A stretch of DNA of 64,000 bases from JBNNGK01 sp050268245 (GCF_050268245.1 NZ_JBNNGK010000019.1:1-64000), one strand, 5' to 3'; shown: positions 1-9,027, numbered from the stretch's first letter. Notes: a model not told the origin generated them from the letters alone. Numbers and translations: made by a program.

Positions 1-11
1 ACAGAATCGGT

Positions 12-88
12 GGAGCGGTAGTTCAGTTGGTTAGAATACCTGCCTGTCACGCAGGGGGTCGCGGGTTCGAGCCCCGTCCGTTCCGCCA
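12..88 (+). tRNA. aspU: tRNA-Asp (GTC)
   Basis: A 77-nt cloverleaf with anticodon GTC and an encoded CCA end. It is identical base for base to the second copy at 7425-7501. In E. coli the same position (before yafC/yafD) is the last gene of the rrnH operon, so a ribosomal RNA operon probably lies just left of the window; that part is inference. A terminator follows at once. Confidence 0.97.
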
Positions 89-96
89 CTTATTTG

Positions 97-128
97 AAAA
101 GCCCTGAGTTTATGACTCAGGGCTTTTT
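97..128 (+). terminator. Rho-independent terminator after tRNA-Asp
   Basis: A 9-bp stem (101-109 with 115-123, arms gccctgagt/actcagggc) has a 5-nt loop and is followed by five T. It ends the transcript carrying the tRNA-Asp and any upstream rRNA genes. Confidence 0.9.
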
Positions 129-262
129 CATATGCAAAAAATATATTAAGAAATCATGTGAGCACGCATGAGATGATGAAGATCGCAGTACGAGCACGCG
201 ATGGTAATCGTTCAGTGACAATGTTAACTTCGAGCCGGATGGGTATACCGGCCCCATAAGCC

Positions 263-1150
263 TTATGTTGAGAACCGTTCGCTGACAAAATCAATAAAGC
301 TACGCAGGCGATTACTGACGGCACTGTCGCTGTAATACACGGCATTCATTGGCATCGGGAGTGGTAACGTTTGTTCCTGCAAAATAGGCACTAAATCCCC
401 GCGCTTCACATCTTCACCAATCATAAAATCCGACAAACAGGCGATGCCATTGCCGCGCAGGCACAAATGGCGATGGGTTTCACCGCTGTTACTGGTCAAT
501 GTCGGGGCTATCTCTAATTGGCGGCCATCAGCGCACGTCAGCGGCCAACGGTTCAAGGCTACCAAATCATTAAAACCAATACAGCAATGCTGCTCCAATT
601 CCTCAACCGTTTGCGGTGTGCCGAACTGCTGTAGGTAAGCCGGAGAAGCCAATACTTTACGGTAACTGGTCATCAGTTTACGCGCTTTCAGGCTGGAATC
701 GGTTAACTCACCGATACGAATGGCGATATCCACTTTACGCTCAATCAGATTGATAAAGGTTTCTGACGATACCAGCGACAACGACATCGCGGGATACAGA
801 GCACGGAATTCGGCCACCAACGGCGTCAGGACGTGTAGCACCACCGGCGTCGCGGCATCAATTCGCAGTAAACCCTGCGGCTGTTGGCGGCTCTCCATCA
901 GTGTATTTTCTGCCGCAGCCATATCATTCAATACCTTTTGTACCTGCCGAAAATAACTCTCACCTTCTTGCGTCAGGCTGATTTGCCGTGTCGTACGGTT
1001 AAGTAGCGTGACGCCGAGTTTATTCTCCAGCTTTTTCACCGTCCGGCTGACGACTGAATTCGCCTGTTCCAGACGTTCTGCGGCGCGGCTAAAGCTACCG
1101 TTTTCCACCACCGCTACGAAGGTGACCAGTTCATCCGAATTGGCTTTCAT
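263..1150 (-). CDS. yafC: LysR-family transcriptional regulator YafC
   Basis: A 295-aa LysR-type regulator. Residues 1-60 form the winged helix-turn-helix (SFSRAAERLEQANSVVSRTVKKLE region) and about 90-290 form the periplasmic-binding-protein-like effector domain. Sequence and position between tRNA-Asp and yafD match E. coli YafC. It is transcribed away from a decayed MFS transporter gene at 1256-1763; LysR regulators often control a divergent efflux gene, so this one may have lost its target. The effector is unknown. The start at 1150 (ATGAAAGCCAAT) has a weak ribosome binding site but agrees with the E. coli N-terminus. Confidence 0.9.
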   Translation of the reverse strand: MKANSDELVTFVAVVENGSFSRAAERLEQANSVVSRTVKKLENKLGVTLLNRTTRQISLTQEGESYFRQVQKVLNDMAAAENTLMESRQQPQGLLRIDAATPVVLHVLTPLVAEFRALYPAMSLSLVSSETFINLIERKVDIAIRIGELTDSSLKARKLMTSYRKVLASPAYLQQFGTPQTVEELEQHCCIGFNDLVALNRWPLTCADGRQLEIAPTLTSNSGETHRHLCLRGNGIACLSDFMIGEDVKRGDLVPILQEQTLPLPMPMNAVYYSDSAVSNRLRSFIDFVSERFST

Positions 1151-1255
1151 TGTTGCTCCATTGGCAAAATTTATTTGAGACTTTGAGCATTTTTATCATT
1201 TAAACACAGGCTGATAATAGCCGCTATCAACTTGAATGCTATTTGGAGCCTCACT

Positions 1256-1763
1256 ATGCCACTTGCTCTCCTTGCGCTGACTATTAGCGCGTTTGCCATC
1301 GGCACCACAGAATTCGTGATTGTTGGCTTGATCCCCACCATTGCGCAGCAACTGGCGGTAACCGTGTCTTCAACTGGATGATTTATGCCATTGGGGGCGC
1401 TATTGGCGCGCCAGTTCTTACCGCTTTAACCGGGCGAATTCCGCGTAAAAACGTGCTGGTAGGATTGATGGCATTATTTACCGTCGGCATATTGTCGCTT
1501 GGCAATCACCCAACTATGAAACGCTGGTGATGGCTCGTCTGTTGATGGGTCTGACGCACGGCGTTTTCTTTTCTGTCCGCACGACTATTGCGGCAAGTCT
1601 TGTGGTGGATGTCGCTTCTGGCCTCAACATTGCTGCCTTTAACGTTGGTATTGCTTTGGGGTCTGTGGTCGGAGGCCAAACGGTGCCGACGCTGGGGCTC
1701 GCGCAAACACCGTGGATTGGGGCTGCTATCGTTACCATGGCCTTGGTATTGTGGCCGGCTTGA
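1256..1763 (+). pseudogene. Decayed MFS (DHA1) transporter remnant
   Basis: From ATG 1256 the reading gives a typical DHA1 start (MPLALLALTISAFAIGTTEF, then LIPTIAQQLAVTVSS) and stops after about 40 codons. Homologous sequence resumes in other frames: GAIGAPVLTALTGRIPRKNV at about 1390-1450, NYETLVMARLLMGLTHGVFF at about 1510-1575, and a C-terminal helix region (FNVGIALGSVVGGQT) at about 1635-1680. At least two frameshifts and an internal deletion of much of the middle are needed to explain this. A complete member of the family has about 390 codons; fewer than 170 remain. The closest family by eye is the YdhP/AraJ-type drug or sugar exporters. It lies divergent to yafC and cannot make a working protein. 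Confidence 0.85.
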
Positions 1764-1812
1764 CAAAATATATTGCCCACAAACCCTCTAATCGCTACTT
1801 CATCTTTTCCTC

Positions 1813-1836
1813 GGGCTCGTTAAAGGCGAGCCTTTT
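1813..1836 (+). terminator. Weak hairpin after the MFS remnant
   Basis: A 6-bp stem (ggctcg 1814-1819 with cgagcc 1827-1832) is followed by four T. It is likely the old terminator of the decayed transporter gene. Confidence 0.5.
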
Positions 1837-2030
1837 CGCATTTCTGATAGTTTGTCGCTAACCTTTATACGTACATATGCGGTATCAATTGAATTTGCCG
1901 CTCTGCGCCCTTATAACAAAGAAGTTATGACCCGTAAAAGCCTTACGGTTACTGTAGGTAGGCGTATAATCAATACATTGATGGCGGGAATATTTCTGCC
2001 ATTTCATCCAATGGGAAATAGGCGAATAGC

Positions 2031-2825
2031 GTGCCGAAACGAACTTATGCAATGAGGTATGTTGCAGGCCAGCCAGTTGAGCGAGTTTTCCCTGGTGCTG
2101 TTAACCAACCGTTACCGCTGGGGGCTGCGTTGCCCTCTACGGGGGCGTTGCGGGTGATGGTGTGGAATATATTCAAACAGCAACGAGCGGATTGGCTTTC
2201 GGTGCTGAAAAGCTTTGGTAAAGATGCCCAGTTGGTACTGCTGCAAGAAGCGCAAACCACGCCGGAACTGATCCGTTTTGCGACGTCACACTATTTGGCA
2301 GCCGATCAGGTGCCCGCTTTTGCATTACCACAACATCCTTCTGGCGTGATGACATTGGCGGCTGCCCACCCGGTTTACTGTTGTCCATTACGCGAACGCG
2401 AGCCGTTGTTGCGTTTGGCAAAATCAGCTCTGATCACCGTTTACCCCCTTTATAACGACCAGTTATTAATGGTGGTGAATATCCACGCGGTGAATTTTAG
2501 CCTTGGCGTCGATGTTTATAGTAAACAACTTGGGCCGATTGGTGAGCAGATAGCCAACCACAGAGGGCCGGTGATTATGGCGGGGGATTTTAATGCTTGG
2601 AGCCGTAAGCGCATTAATGCGCTGTATCAGTTTGCCAGCGATATGACGTTGCGTGAGGTGAACTTTACTGATGATTACCGTCGCAAGGCATTTGGACGCC
2701 CGTTGGATTTCGTATTTTATCGTGATCTTAGCGTGGTGGAGGCCTCTGTACTGGTTACGCAGGCATCGGATCATAACCCGCTGTTGGTAGAGTTTTATCC
2801 CGAAAGCAATCAACCACGCAGGTAA
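2031..2825 (+). CDS. yafD: Endonuclease/exonuclease/phosphatase family protein YafD
   Basis: A 264-aa protein matching E. coli YafD nearly end to end. Motifs of the Mg-dependent EEP fold are visible: WNIFKQQ near residue 45, LLQEAQTT (metal-binding Glu), MAGDFNAW (Asp/Asn pair) and ASDHNPLLVEF (catalytic His) near the C-terminus. The molecular substrate is not established. The GTG start at 2031 gives the MPKRTYAMRYV N-terminus, which parallels E. coli; an internal ATG at 2052 is the alternative. E. coli has yafE next, but here yafD is followed by a terminator and convergent mltD. Confidence 0.92.
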   Translation: MPKRTYAMRYVAGQPVERVFPGAVNQPLPLGAALPSTGALRVMVWNIFKQQRADWLSVLKSFGKDAQLVLLQEAQTTPELIRFATSHYLAADQVPAFALPQHPSGVMTLAAAHPVYCCPLREREPLLRLAKSALITVYPLYNDQLLMVVNIHAVNFSLGVDVYSKQLGPIGEQIANHRGPVIMAGDFNAWSRKRINALYQFASDMTLREVNFTDDYRRKAFGRPLDFVFYRDLSVVEASVLVTQASDHNPLLVEFYPESNQPRR

Positions 2826-2835
2826 ATGCAGACAA

Positions 2836-2864
2836 CAAAAAAGCACCCGGAAGGGTGCTTTTTA
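2836..2864. terminator. Bidirectional terminator between yafD and mltD
   Basis: The stem aagcaccc/gggtgctt is flanked by A and T runs on both sides, so it can end transcripts from both convergent genes. Confidence 0.9.
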
Positions 2865-2876
2865 CATGCTAGACGA

Positions 2877-4265
2877 TTAGGTCTCTGGCGAAGACTTTTT
2901 GTCCACAAACAGCGTCAATTTCAAGCCTGGCTGCAGGCTGTTGTTCTTGCTGCCAAGGGTAGAGTTCCAACGCATCACGTCATTAATATTGACGCCGTGA
3001 CGATGTGCAATACTGGAAAGCGAATCACCTTTACGCACGCGGTAGGTGATGCTGCTGTTGTTACTGGTATTGTTGGCTACCTGCAAGGTTTGCCCCACTT
3101 TGATGGTGCTCTTGGTTCGCAGGTTGTTCCAATTTTTCAAGTCATTGGTGCTAATATTCAACCGCTGGGCAATGCCTGATAACGTGTCGCCGGAGCGCAC
3201 TTTATAGGTACTGCCGCCAGTTAGCCCACTATTTTTGGCTAACTGTGCCGTGGGTTGAGTCACCGCGATCTGGCCATCGGCCAGTGAGTCTTTCAACTGG
3301 CTGGCGCGGCTTTTCGGCACCATAATATAGTGAGGCCCGTTCGGTGCCGTCACGCCTTTTTTATACCCAGGGTTGAACGCTTTCATTTTGGTTAATGAGA
3401 GCCCGGCCATTTCAGCCGCCTGAGTTAGCTGTATCTGTTGACCAACATCAATACGAGCCAGCGCACGCTTTTCATCTGATTTAGGCAGACGAACGCCGTA
3501 CTTTTTACTGTGCTTAATGATATCGCTCAGAGCCAGCATTTTCGGAACATAGATTGACGTTTCACGTGGAAGCGACAATGCCCAAAAATTAGTCGGCTTA
3601 CCCTGACGTTTATTGGCCTTCACCGCTTTCATCACGCGGCCTTCGCCACTGTTATAAGCGGCTACGGTCAATAACCAGTCGCCGTCAAACATACGGTTCA
3701 GATACTGCAACATATCAAGCGCGGCTCTGGTCGAAGCCACGACATCACGGCGCCCATCATACCACTGGTTGTTTTTCAAACCGTAATTGCGACCCGTTCT
3801 CGGCATAATCTGCCATAGCCCTGCGGCATTGGCACTTGATGTAGCGTGCGGGTTAAAAGCGCTCTCCACTATGGGTAGCAGTACCAGTTCCATCGGCATA
3901 TCGCGTTTCTTAATCTGCTCGACTATCCAGTACATATACGGCTCAGCCCGTAATGTTACATCGTGGAGATAGCTCTTACTTTTTAGGTACTTTCTTTTTT
4001 GTTCACGGATCCGGGAGTTTTCCGGAACCTTCATCTTCAGCTCGTCGCTAATGAAGTTCCACAAGTCTTGCTGTTGCGCGGTGCTGTTGTTATCCAACCA
4101 CCGCGCCGAACTCGCTCGACCATTTGTTGTGTACTTTCCTGCTTCACTTTCTTGACCTGCCGAAGACAAACTCTGCGCATGCTGCTCTGGTGAGAGTACG
4201 TCCTGCTTGGACGCCTGGCACCCGACAAGCAAGACTGAGGCGAGAAATATCGCTTTAGCCTTCAT
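2877..4265 (-). CDS. mltD: Membrane-bound lytic murein transglycosylase D
   Basis: A 462-aa outer-membrane lipoprotein. The signal peptide ends in a lipobox (LLVGC, Cys16). The soluble lytic transglycosylase (GH23) domain spans about 95-230 with catalytic Glu134 in PIVES and the downstream GLWQIMPRTG and AYNSGEGR motifs. Two LysM peptidoglycan-binding repeats lie at about 353-396 and 408-454. It cleaves the MurNAc-GlcNAc bond to give 1,6-anhydromuropeptides. It sits between yafD and gloB as in E. coli. Confidence 0.96.
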   Translation of the reverse strand: MKAKAIFLASVLLVGCQASKQDVLSPEQHAQSLSSAGQESEAGKYTTNGRASSARWLDNNSTAQQQDLWNFISDELKMKVPENSRIREQKRKYLKSKSYLHDVTLRAEPYMYWIVEQIKKRDMPMELVLLPIVESAFNPHATSSANAAGLWQIMPRTGRNYGLKNNQWYDGRRDVVASTRAALDMLQYLNRMFDGDWLLTVAAYNSGEGRVMKAVKANKRQGKPTNFWALSLPRETSIYVPKMLALSDIIKHSKKYGVRLPKSDEKRALARIDVGQQIQLTQAAEMAGLSLTKMKAFNPGYKKGVTAPNGPHYIMVPKSRASQLKDSLADGQIAVTQPTAQLAKNSGLTGGSTYKVRSGDTLSGIAQRLNISTNDLKNWNNLRTKSTIKVGQTLQVANNTSNNSSITYRVRKGDSLSSIAHRHGVNINDVMRWNSTLGSKNNSLQPGLKLTLFVDKKSSPET

Positions 4266-4339
4266 GTGTTTGTGTCAATGTAGTTGGTTAAAAGACGAGC
4301 GATCATACTTTGCTTAAGCCAATAACACAACTAAAAGCT

Positions 4340-5095
4340 TTAAAAGCCATCTTTGCGCCGGCGCAATTCGGAAAATACCGAGTGAAGTTGTTCTGGGGGT
4401 GAGTTAAATCCTAATTTCTTTTGTAAATCAATGTCATCGCAACGTAAAAAAAGATTAATTTCACGCTCTAAATGCAGGGAAGTGGGCACGCTGGGTTGGT
4501 GTTTTGCCCTTAATACAGCAACGTGTTGTTGATATGTTTCAATTTGTCGATCTTCCGGCAAAATAGTCCGTGCAAACTCAAGATTTGAAACAGTATATTC
4601 ATGCGCGCAGCAGATTAAGGTGTTATCGGGAAGTTGCGAAATTTGTTGAAATGAACGATACATTTGCTCGGCAGTCCCTTCAAATAAACGACCACATCCG
4701 GCGGAGAAAAGTGTATCGCCACAGAACAAATAAGGGGCACTGTAGAACGCAACGTGACCCAACGTATGGCCGGGAACGGCAATGATCTGGTAGGTGCTGC
4801 CGTTAATGTTGATCACATCACCGTCGTTTACGATTATTGTCGCCCCTTTATTAACGGTTTCGCGTGGGCCATAAACCGCTAAAGCAGGGTATTGCGCCAC
4901 AATTTGTGCGACACCGCCGACATGATCGTGATGATGATGGGTTAACAATATCGCGGTGGGCGTAAGGTTAAGTCGCTGTAACGCTTCCAGTGTGGGTTGG
5001 GCATCGCCGGGATCGACAATCACGCAGTGGCCTTGCTGGTCATCCAATAACCAAATGTAATTGTCCTGGAAGGCGGGAATGCTGATAAGATTCAT
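4340..5095 (-). CDS. gloB: Hydroxyacylglutathione hydrolase (glyoxalase II)
   Basis: A 251-aa metallo-beta-lactamase-fold enzyme with the binuclear metal motif THHHHDH at 52-58 and the later GHTLGH and CAHEYT motifs. It hydrolyses S-lactoylglutathione to lactate and glutathione, the second step of methylglyoxal detoxification in the cytosol. Length and sequence match E. coli GloB. It is transcribed divergently from yafS across a 157-bp gap. The gene begins at 5095 with an upstream GAGG-like site. Confidence 0.97.
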   Translation of the reverse strand: MNLISIPAFQDNYIWLLDDQQGHCVIVDPGDAQPTLEALQRLNLTPTAILLTHHHHDHVGGVAQIVAQYPALAVYGPRETVNKGATIIVNDGDVININGSTYQIIAVPGHTLGHVAFYSAPYLFCGDTLFSAGCGRLFEGTAEQMYRSFQQISQLPDNTLICCAHEYTVSNLEFARTILPEDRQIETYQQHVAVLRAKHQPSVPTSLHLEREINLFLRCDDIDLQKKLGFNSPPEQLHSVFSELRRRKDGF

Positions 5096-5252
5096 GAGAT
5101 ACCTCTCGTTGGCAACGGTTTGTTAATACCCGTCGTCTTTCACACTGCAGTGTTATTGACTGCGCTCGCATACCGCAGTAAGCGCCGGGCGAATGACGAA
5201 CTGGCTGCTTAGCTGTCATGTAAAATCCACTGGGTACAGAAGATAATACATC

Positions 5253-5972
5253 ATGAAACCAGCCCATATTCTACAAAAGCTTACCCGTCCACAGTCTTGG
5301 GCCGAGTTGCCGTGGGGGGAATACTATCGCGCTGCGCTTGAGCGGCAGTTGCAGCCTTGGTGGCCCAAGCTGTTTGGTTTTCACCTGTTAAAAATGGGTA
5401 ACCTAAGTGCCGGTCTGGCGACCGATAAATGTGCGATCTCTCACCAGGTTAATGTGGGGTTAAGCGGTGAGAATCTGCAAGTGATCGCCGATGCTTACCA
5501 ATTGCCATTCGCAAATAAATCGGTAGATGCCTGCCTGTTGGCCCATACGCTCTCCTATGCGGAAGATCCGCACCAGATGCTGCGCGAAGTCGATCGTATT
5601 CTGATCGATGACGGTTGGCTGGTGCTCAGCGCGTTTAACCCGTTTAGCGTGTTGGGTATCGGCAAATTAATTCCCGGTTTACGCCAACGTCAGCCTTTTG
5701 CTAGCAGGATGTTCAGCCAAATGCGCCTATTAGACTGGCTCAGTTTGTTGAATTATGAAGTGTTGTATCAAACCCGTTTCCATGTATTGCCATGGCATCG
5801 GCGAGGCGGGGCGTTCCTGAGTACACATCTGCCCGCGCTAGGTTGTATGAGTGTGATTGTAGCGCGTAAGCGGACGCTTCCTCTGACGCCAACGCCAATG
5901 AAGTTGGGGGCGCGAAAACCGGCAATCAGCCGTGCGGTAGGGGCGACGAAAAGTTATCGTTCGCCGCCTTAA
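5253..5972 (+). CDS. yafS: SAM-dependent methyltransferase YafS
   Basis: A 239-aa class I methyltransferase of the YafS family. The segment QLPFANKSVDACLLAHTLSY (about 86-105) and the following LREVDRILIDDGWLVLSAFNP are the SAM-fold strands 4 and 5; motif I is poorly conserved. The ATG at 5253 matches E. coli (MKPA start). The methyl acceptor is unknown. It is convergent with rnhA, with a 19-bp gap. Confidence 0.9.
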   Translation: MKPAHILQKLTRPQSWAELPWGEYYRAALERQLQPWWPKLFGFHLLKMGNLSAGLATDKCAISHQVNVGLSGENLQVIADAYQLPFANKSVDACLLAHTLSYAEDPHQMLREVDRILIDDGWLVLSAFNPFSVLGIGKLIPGLRQRQPFASRMFSQMRLLDWLSLLNYEVLYQTRFHVLPWHRRGGAFLSTHLPALGCMSVIVARKRTLPLTPTPMKLGARKPAISRAVGATKSYRSPP

Positions 5973-5991
5973 CGCGATGGCCGCTTGAAGT

Positions 5992-6459
5992 TTAAGGTTC
6001 CGGTTTGTAGCCGTTGTCTTCCTGCGTCGGGTTGCCAGCGGCTTCACGCGCTAACACATCGCAGCGCTCATTTTCCGGGTGCCCGGCATGCCCCTTGACC
6101 CATTCCCAACGAACAGTGTGGCGAGCAATGGCCAAATCTAACCGTTGCCACAAATCAACGTTCTTAACCGGTTTTTTGTCGGCGGTTTTCCAACCGCGCT
6201 TCTTCCAGTTATGGATCCAACTGGTGATGCCTTGGCGGACATACTGGCTGTCGGTGCTGAGTACCACATTGCACGGTGCAGTGAGTGCCTCCAGCGCGAC
6301 GATAGCCGCCATCAGCTCCATACGGTTATTGGTGGTGAGGAAATAACCCGCGCTGAAGGTTTTTTCAACCTGTTTATAGCGTAAAATTGCGCCGTAACCC
6401 CCCGGGCCGGGATTGCCAAGGCAGGAACCATCGGTGAAAATCTCTACCTGTTTGAGCAT
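5992..6459 (-). CDS. rnhA: Ribonuclease HI
   Basis: A 155-aa enzyme, the same length as E. coli RNase HI. The catalytic carboxylates are all in place: Asp10, Glu48, Asp70 and Asp134, with His124 on the flexible loop. It degrades the RNA strand of RNA-DNA hybrids. The reading frame stays open to 6615, but the start at 6459 (MLKQVEIFTDGSC) is the family start and avoids overlap with dnaQ. It diverges from dnaQ across 72 bp. Confidence 0.97.
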   Translation of the reverse strand: MLKQVEIFTDGSCLGNPGPGGYGAILRYKQVEKTFSAGYFLTTNNRMELMAAIVALEALTAPCNVVLSTDSQYVRQGITSWIHNWKKRGWKTADKKPVKNVDLWQRLDLAIARHTVRWEWVKGHAGHPENERCDVLAREAAGNPTQEDNGYKPEP

Positions 6460-6531
6460 CTCTGGTAGACTCGTCCTATCAGTTTTATAAAAGCCAAGTC
6501 TGACATAAATGGGCGCTATGAGCACAGCTAT

Positions 6532-7269
6532 ATGATCACCACACCAACCAGACAAATCGTTCTCGATACCGAAACTACCGGTATGAATAAGCTCGGGGTT
6601 CACTACGAAGGCCACCGCATTATTGAAATCGGGGCGGTGGAAGTGATCAACCGTCGCCTAACCGGGCGTCACTATCACGTTTACGTTAAACCGGATCGGC
6701 TGGTGGATCCCGAGGCCTACGGCGTCCACGGCATCAGCGATGAATTTCTGGCAGATAAGCCGACATTTGATCAGATTGCCGATGAGTTCATTGAGTTTAT
6801 CCGTGGCGGCGAATTAGTTATTCACAATGCGGCGTTCGATATCGGCTTTATGGATCATGAATTCCGCATGTTGCAGCAGGACATCCCGAAAACGGAAACC
6901 TTCTGCGCAATCACCGATAGCTTAATGCTGGCACGGCGTTTATTCCCGGGTAAACGTAATAATCTTGATGCCTTGTGCAGCCGATACGAGATCGACAACA
7001 GTAAACGTACGCTGCACGGCGCATTGCTCGATGCTGAGATTCTAGCGGAAGTCTATCTGGCGATGACCGGAGGCCAGACGGCAATGGCGTTCCAAATGGA
7101 AGGGGATAGCCAGCAAACTGACTCAGCGCAGGATATACAACGCATCAAACGTCCGGCAACCGCGATGAAAGTCATTTATGCCAGTGATGAAGAATGCATG
7201 GCGCATGAATCGCGGCTCGATTTGGTCGCGAAGAAAGGAGGTGGTAATTGCCTATGGCGTGTGGACTGA
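6532..7269 (+). CDS. dnaQ: DNA polymerase III epsilon subunit (3'-5' exonuclease)
   Basis: A 245-aa proofreading subunit. ExoI motif has Asp12 and Glu14 (LDTETTG), followed by the other DEDD residues (HNAAFDIGFMD and the HGALLDAEILA segment); the C-terminal tail binds the polymerase alpha subunit. The N-terminus MITTPTRQIV differs from the usual MSTAITRQIV. An ATG with the usual codons (ATG AGC ACA GCT AT) lies at 6518 but is out of frame, so the gene appears to use a nearby ATG after a small insertion or frameshift. Confidence 0.96.
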   Translation: MITTPTRQIVLDTETTGMNKLGVHYEGHRIIEIGAVEVINRRLTGRHYHVYVKPDRLVDPEAYGVHGISDEFLADKPTFDQIADEFIEFIRGGELVIHNAAFDIGFMDHEFRMLQQDIPKTETFCAITDSLMLARRLFPGKRNNLDALCSRYEIDNSKRTLHGALLDAEILAEVYLAMTGGQTAMAFQMEGDSQQTDSAQDIQRIKRPATAMKVIYASDEECMAHESRLDLVAKKGGGNCLWRVD

Positions 7270-7363
7270 GGCGTTTATTGACTAAAAAAAGCGCTGTTAA
7301 ATCACGGGGTTGTTTTATTCGATGAAAAACTGCGCAAACGGATAATGTATTCAGAAAAAGACA

Positions 7364-7392
7364 TTGACGGAACCTCAACTCGCCCGTAATAT
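7364..7392 (+). promoter_or_regulatory. Strong sigma-70 promoter of the second tRNA-Asp
   Basis: The -35 box TTGACG (7364-7369) and the -10 box TAATAT (7387-7392) are 17 bp apart and followed by a GC-rich discriminator (cgcctcg), the pattern of growth-rate and ppGpp-controlled stable RNA promoters. Confidence 0.85.
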
Positions 7393-7424
7393 TCGCCTCG
7401 TTCCCCCGTAAGAGGGAACGGCGC

Positions 7425-7501
7425 GGAGCGGTAGTTCAGTTGGTTAGAATACCTGCCTGTCACGCAGGGGGTCGCGGGTTCGAGCCCCGTCCGTTCCGCC
7501 A
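7425..7501 (+). tRNA. aspV: tRNA-Asp (GTC), second copy
   Basis: A 77-nt tRNA with anticodon GTC and encoded CCA, identical to the copy at 12-88. It sits downstream of dnaQ as E. coli aspV does, with its own promoter and terminator. Confidence 0.97.
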
Positions 7502-7508
7502 AAATTCA

Positions 7509-7539
7509 GGGCCATGTTATTATTAACATGGCCCTTTTT
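7509..7539 (+). terminator. Terminator after the second tRNA-Asp
   Basis: An 11-bp stem (gggccatgtta/taacatggccc) with a short loop is followed by a T run. Confidence 0.92.
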
Positions 7540-8320
7540 CTATTGTGATTGAGGCACTTTTCTTGCCCATCATTCTGCTCCACAGTCCTCAATAATGGTT
7601 TTTATCCCGCCTATCCCGCCTATCCCGCCTTCATGTCCGAACGAAACAGCGCTTATCGCGTTCCCTGTCGACATCTGTCAAAGCGCGGGCAAGGGGGAAA
7701 GAAAACCCATATCGTCGCACTCCATCAGGTGAAGACTGTTGTCGAGCAGTTGGTTAAACTGCTGTGGGCCGAAACGCACGGTGCCCGCAGTAAGAGCCTC
7801 CTAGCGCCATGGGGGCGCGTACCGGCAAAGGAGAGTAATGGGTAACACTCGCGCCTCGGCGCGAGACGAAAATTAACCGATTACGGTGGATATTTAATCA
7901 TTTACTCAATCGCTACGGGCTTGTTTCGTCGCAAACGGACTTTTGATTTTTGCGTAGGGCAATGATTTGTGTTCCTCGATTCGTTGTTATTCTCTGAGCA
8001 AGCTACCGGGGTGCTAGAAATGACCGAGCCACGATAGATAAACTCAACTGCACGCGACCTATGCATTTCTCTTCCTATCCTGCTTTAGATTTTTAAACTT
8101 GGCTTATGCCACAACTGCCGATGTTATTGCTTATAGTCATTAACTAAATAGTCATTATTTTACTAAAAATTTTTATTTATTAATAAATAGCACTCAATTT
8201 GTTAAATATAACCATTGTGTTTAATTGGGTTATTTCTTATGCCAAAAGGCATGAAAAGAGAAAAGCAATAAAAATGAAAAGAGTAGGTTTAACTACGTAA
8301 AAGAGTAGTTATAATCACAG
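7540..8320. other. Gene-poor region after aspV, AT-rich in its right half
   Basis: No recognisable gene. A 98-codon open frame (7549-7845) contains three tandem 9-bp units (tatcccgcc, 7603-7629) that give the repeat YPAYPAYPA, but it has no convincing ribosome binding site or familiar motif. The right half (about 8080-8320) is strongly AT-rich and leads into the LuxR-type regulator; such segments in enterobacteria are often bound by H-NS, which is inference here. Confidence 0.5.
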
Positions 8321-8326
8321 GTGATC

Positions 8327-9027
8327 ATGCCAAATATAAATCTAGAGGATTTATACCATCAGGTAAAAAATCTAGCGATATCGATTCCTATGGAAATGCT
8401 GGTTTCTTGGGAGATGAGTAGCGAAGCATGGTGTGTTAAAAATTGTCAAGGTAATATAATTTACATTAATAAAGGATATAAAAATATTGCGCGACGGCAT
8501 GAAAGTAGCGGTGTTACCTGGAAGAGTTCTTTCTGCCAGCAGATAGCGCTCCATGATAGCATGGTGATGAAAACGGAAATGAGCATCACGGCTATTGGTA
8601 TTTTCCCTCCTAATGAAAGAAAAGAAACCATGCCATTCTTATGTGAGCGTAGCCCATTGTTTAATCGTAATGCAGAGGTTCAAGGTGTGATTAGCCATGT
8701 GCAACCGGTATTAGCCATCACCACCGCTTTTTTTTTCCGGGCGGCTCTTTAGGGAATATCACCTGTCAAAAACCAACCGAGTTGCTCAGTGATAAAGAAT
8801 GGCATGTTGCAATATTTATCATACAAGGTTACTCGGAAAAGCGAATCGCACAAAAATTAAATCGTTCATTAAGAACGGTGAAGTTTCACAAAACGAATAT
8901 ATTTCAAAAAACGCAATGTAATAACACGGATGATTTTACGCGCTTCGCCTACAGTCAGGGATGGCAGTTTTATCTTCCAACCGGGGTGGTGAGTCCCATG
9001 TATATTATAAAAACCCCATCGCGTTAA
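8327..9027 (+). pseudogene. LuxR-type regulator split by a frameshift at a T9 run
   Basis: Two adjacent frames form one regulator. The N-terminal part (8327-8752) looks like a PAS-type sensor (WCVKNCQGNIIYINKGYKNI near residue 35). The C-terminal part continues in the -1 frame (from about 8728 to 9027): after LLSDKEWHVAIFIIQGYSEKRIAQKLNRSLRTVKFHKTNIF it has the LuxR/GerE helix-turn-helix. The frame changes at nine consecutive T (8728-8736); one more or two fewer T would fuse them into about 233 aa. ATG 8327 has an AGG-type site 5-6 bases upstream; GTG 8321 is the alternative. It precedes a decarboxylase-antiporter operon in the same direction and may regulate it. It may be a true pseudogene, a phase-variable gene, a slippage product or a sequencing error. 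Confidence 0.7.

Noticed and set aside
7549..7845. 98-codon open frame after aspV with a YPA repeat
   Set aside because: No ribosome binding site or familiar motif; the repeat is a simple 9-bp tandem duplication. It may be real but I cannot support it.
8288..8315. Possible promoter with TATAAT just before the LuxR-type gene
   Set aside because: The predicted start would fall at or after the translation start, leaving no leader, so I do not list it.
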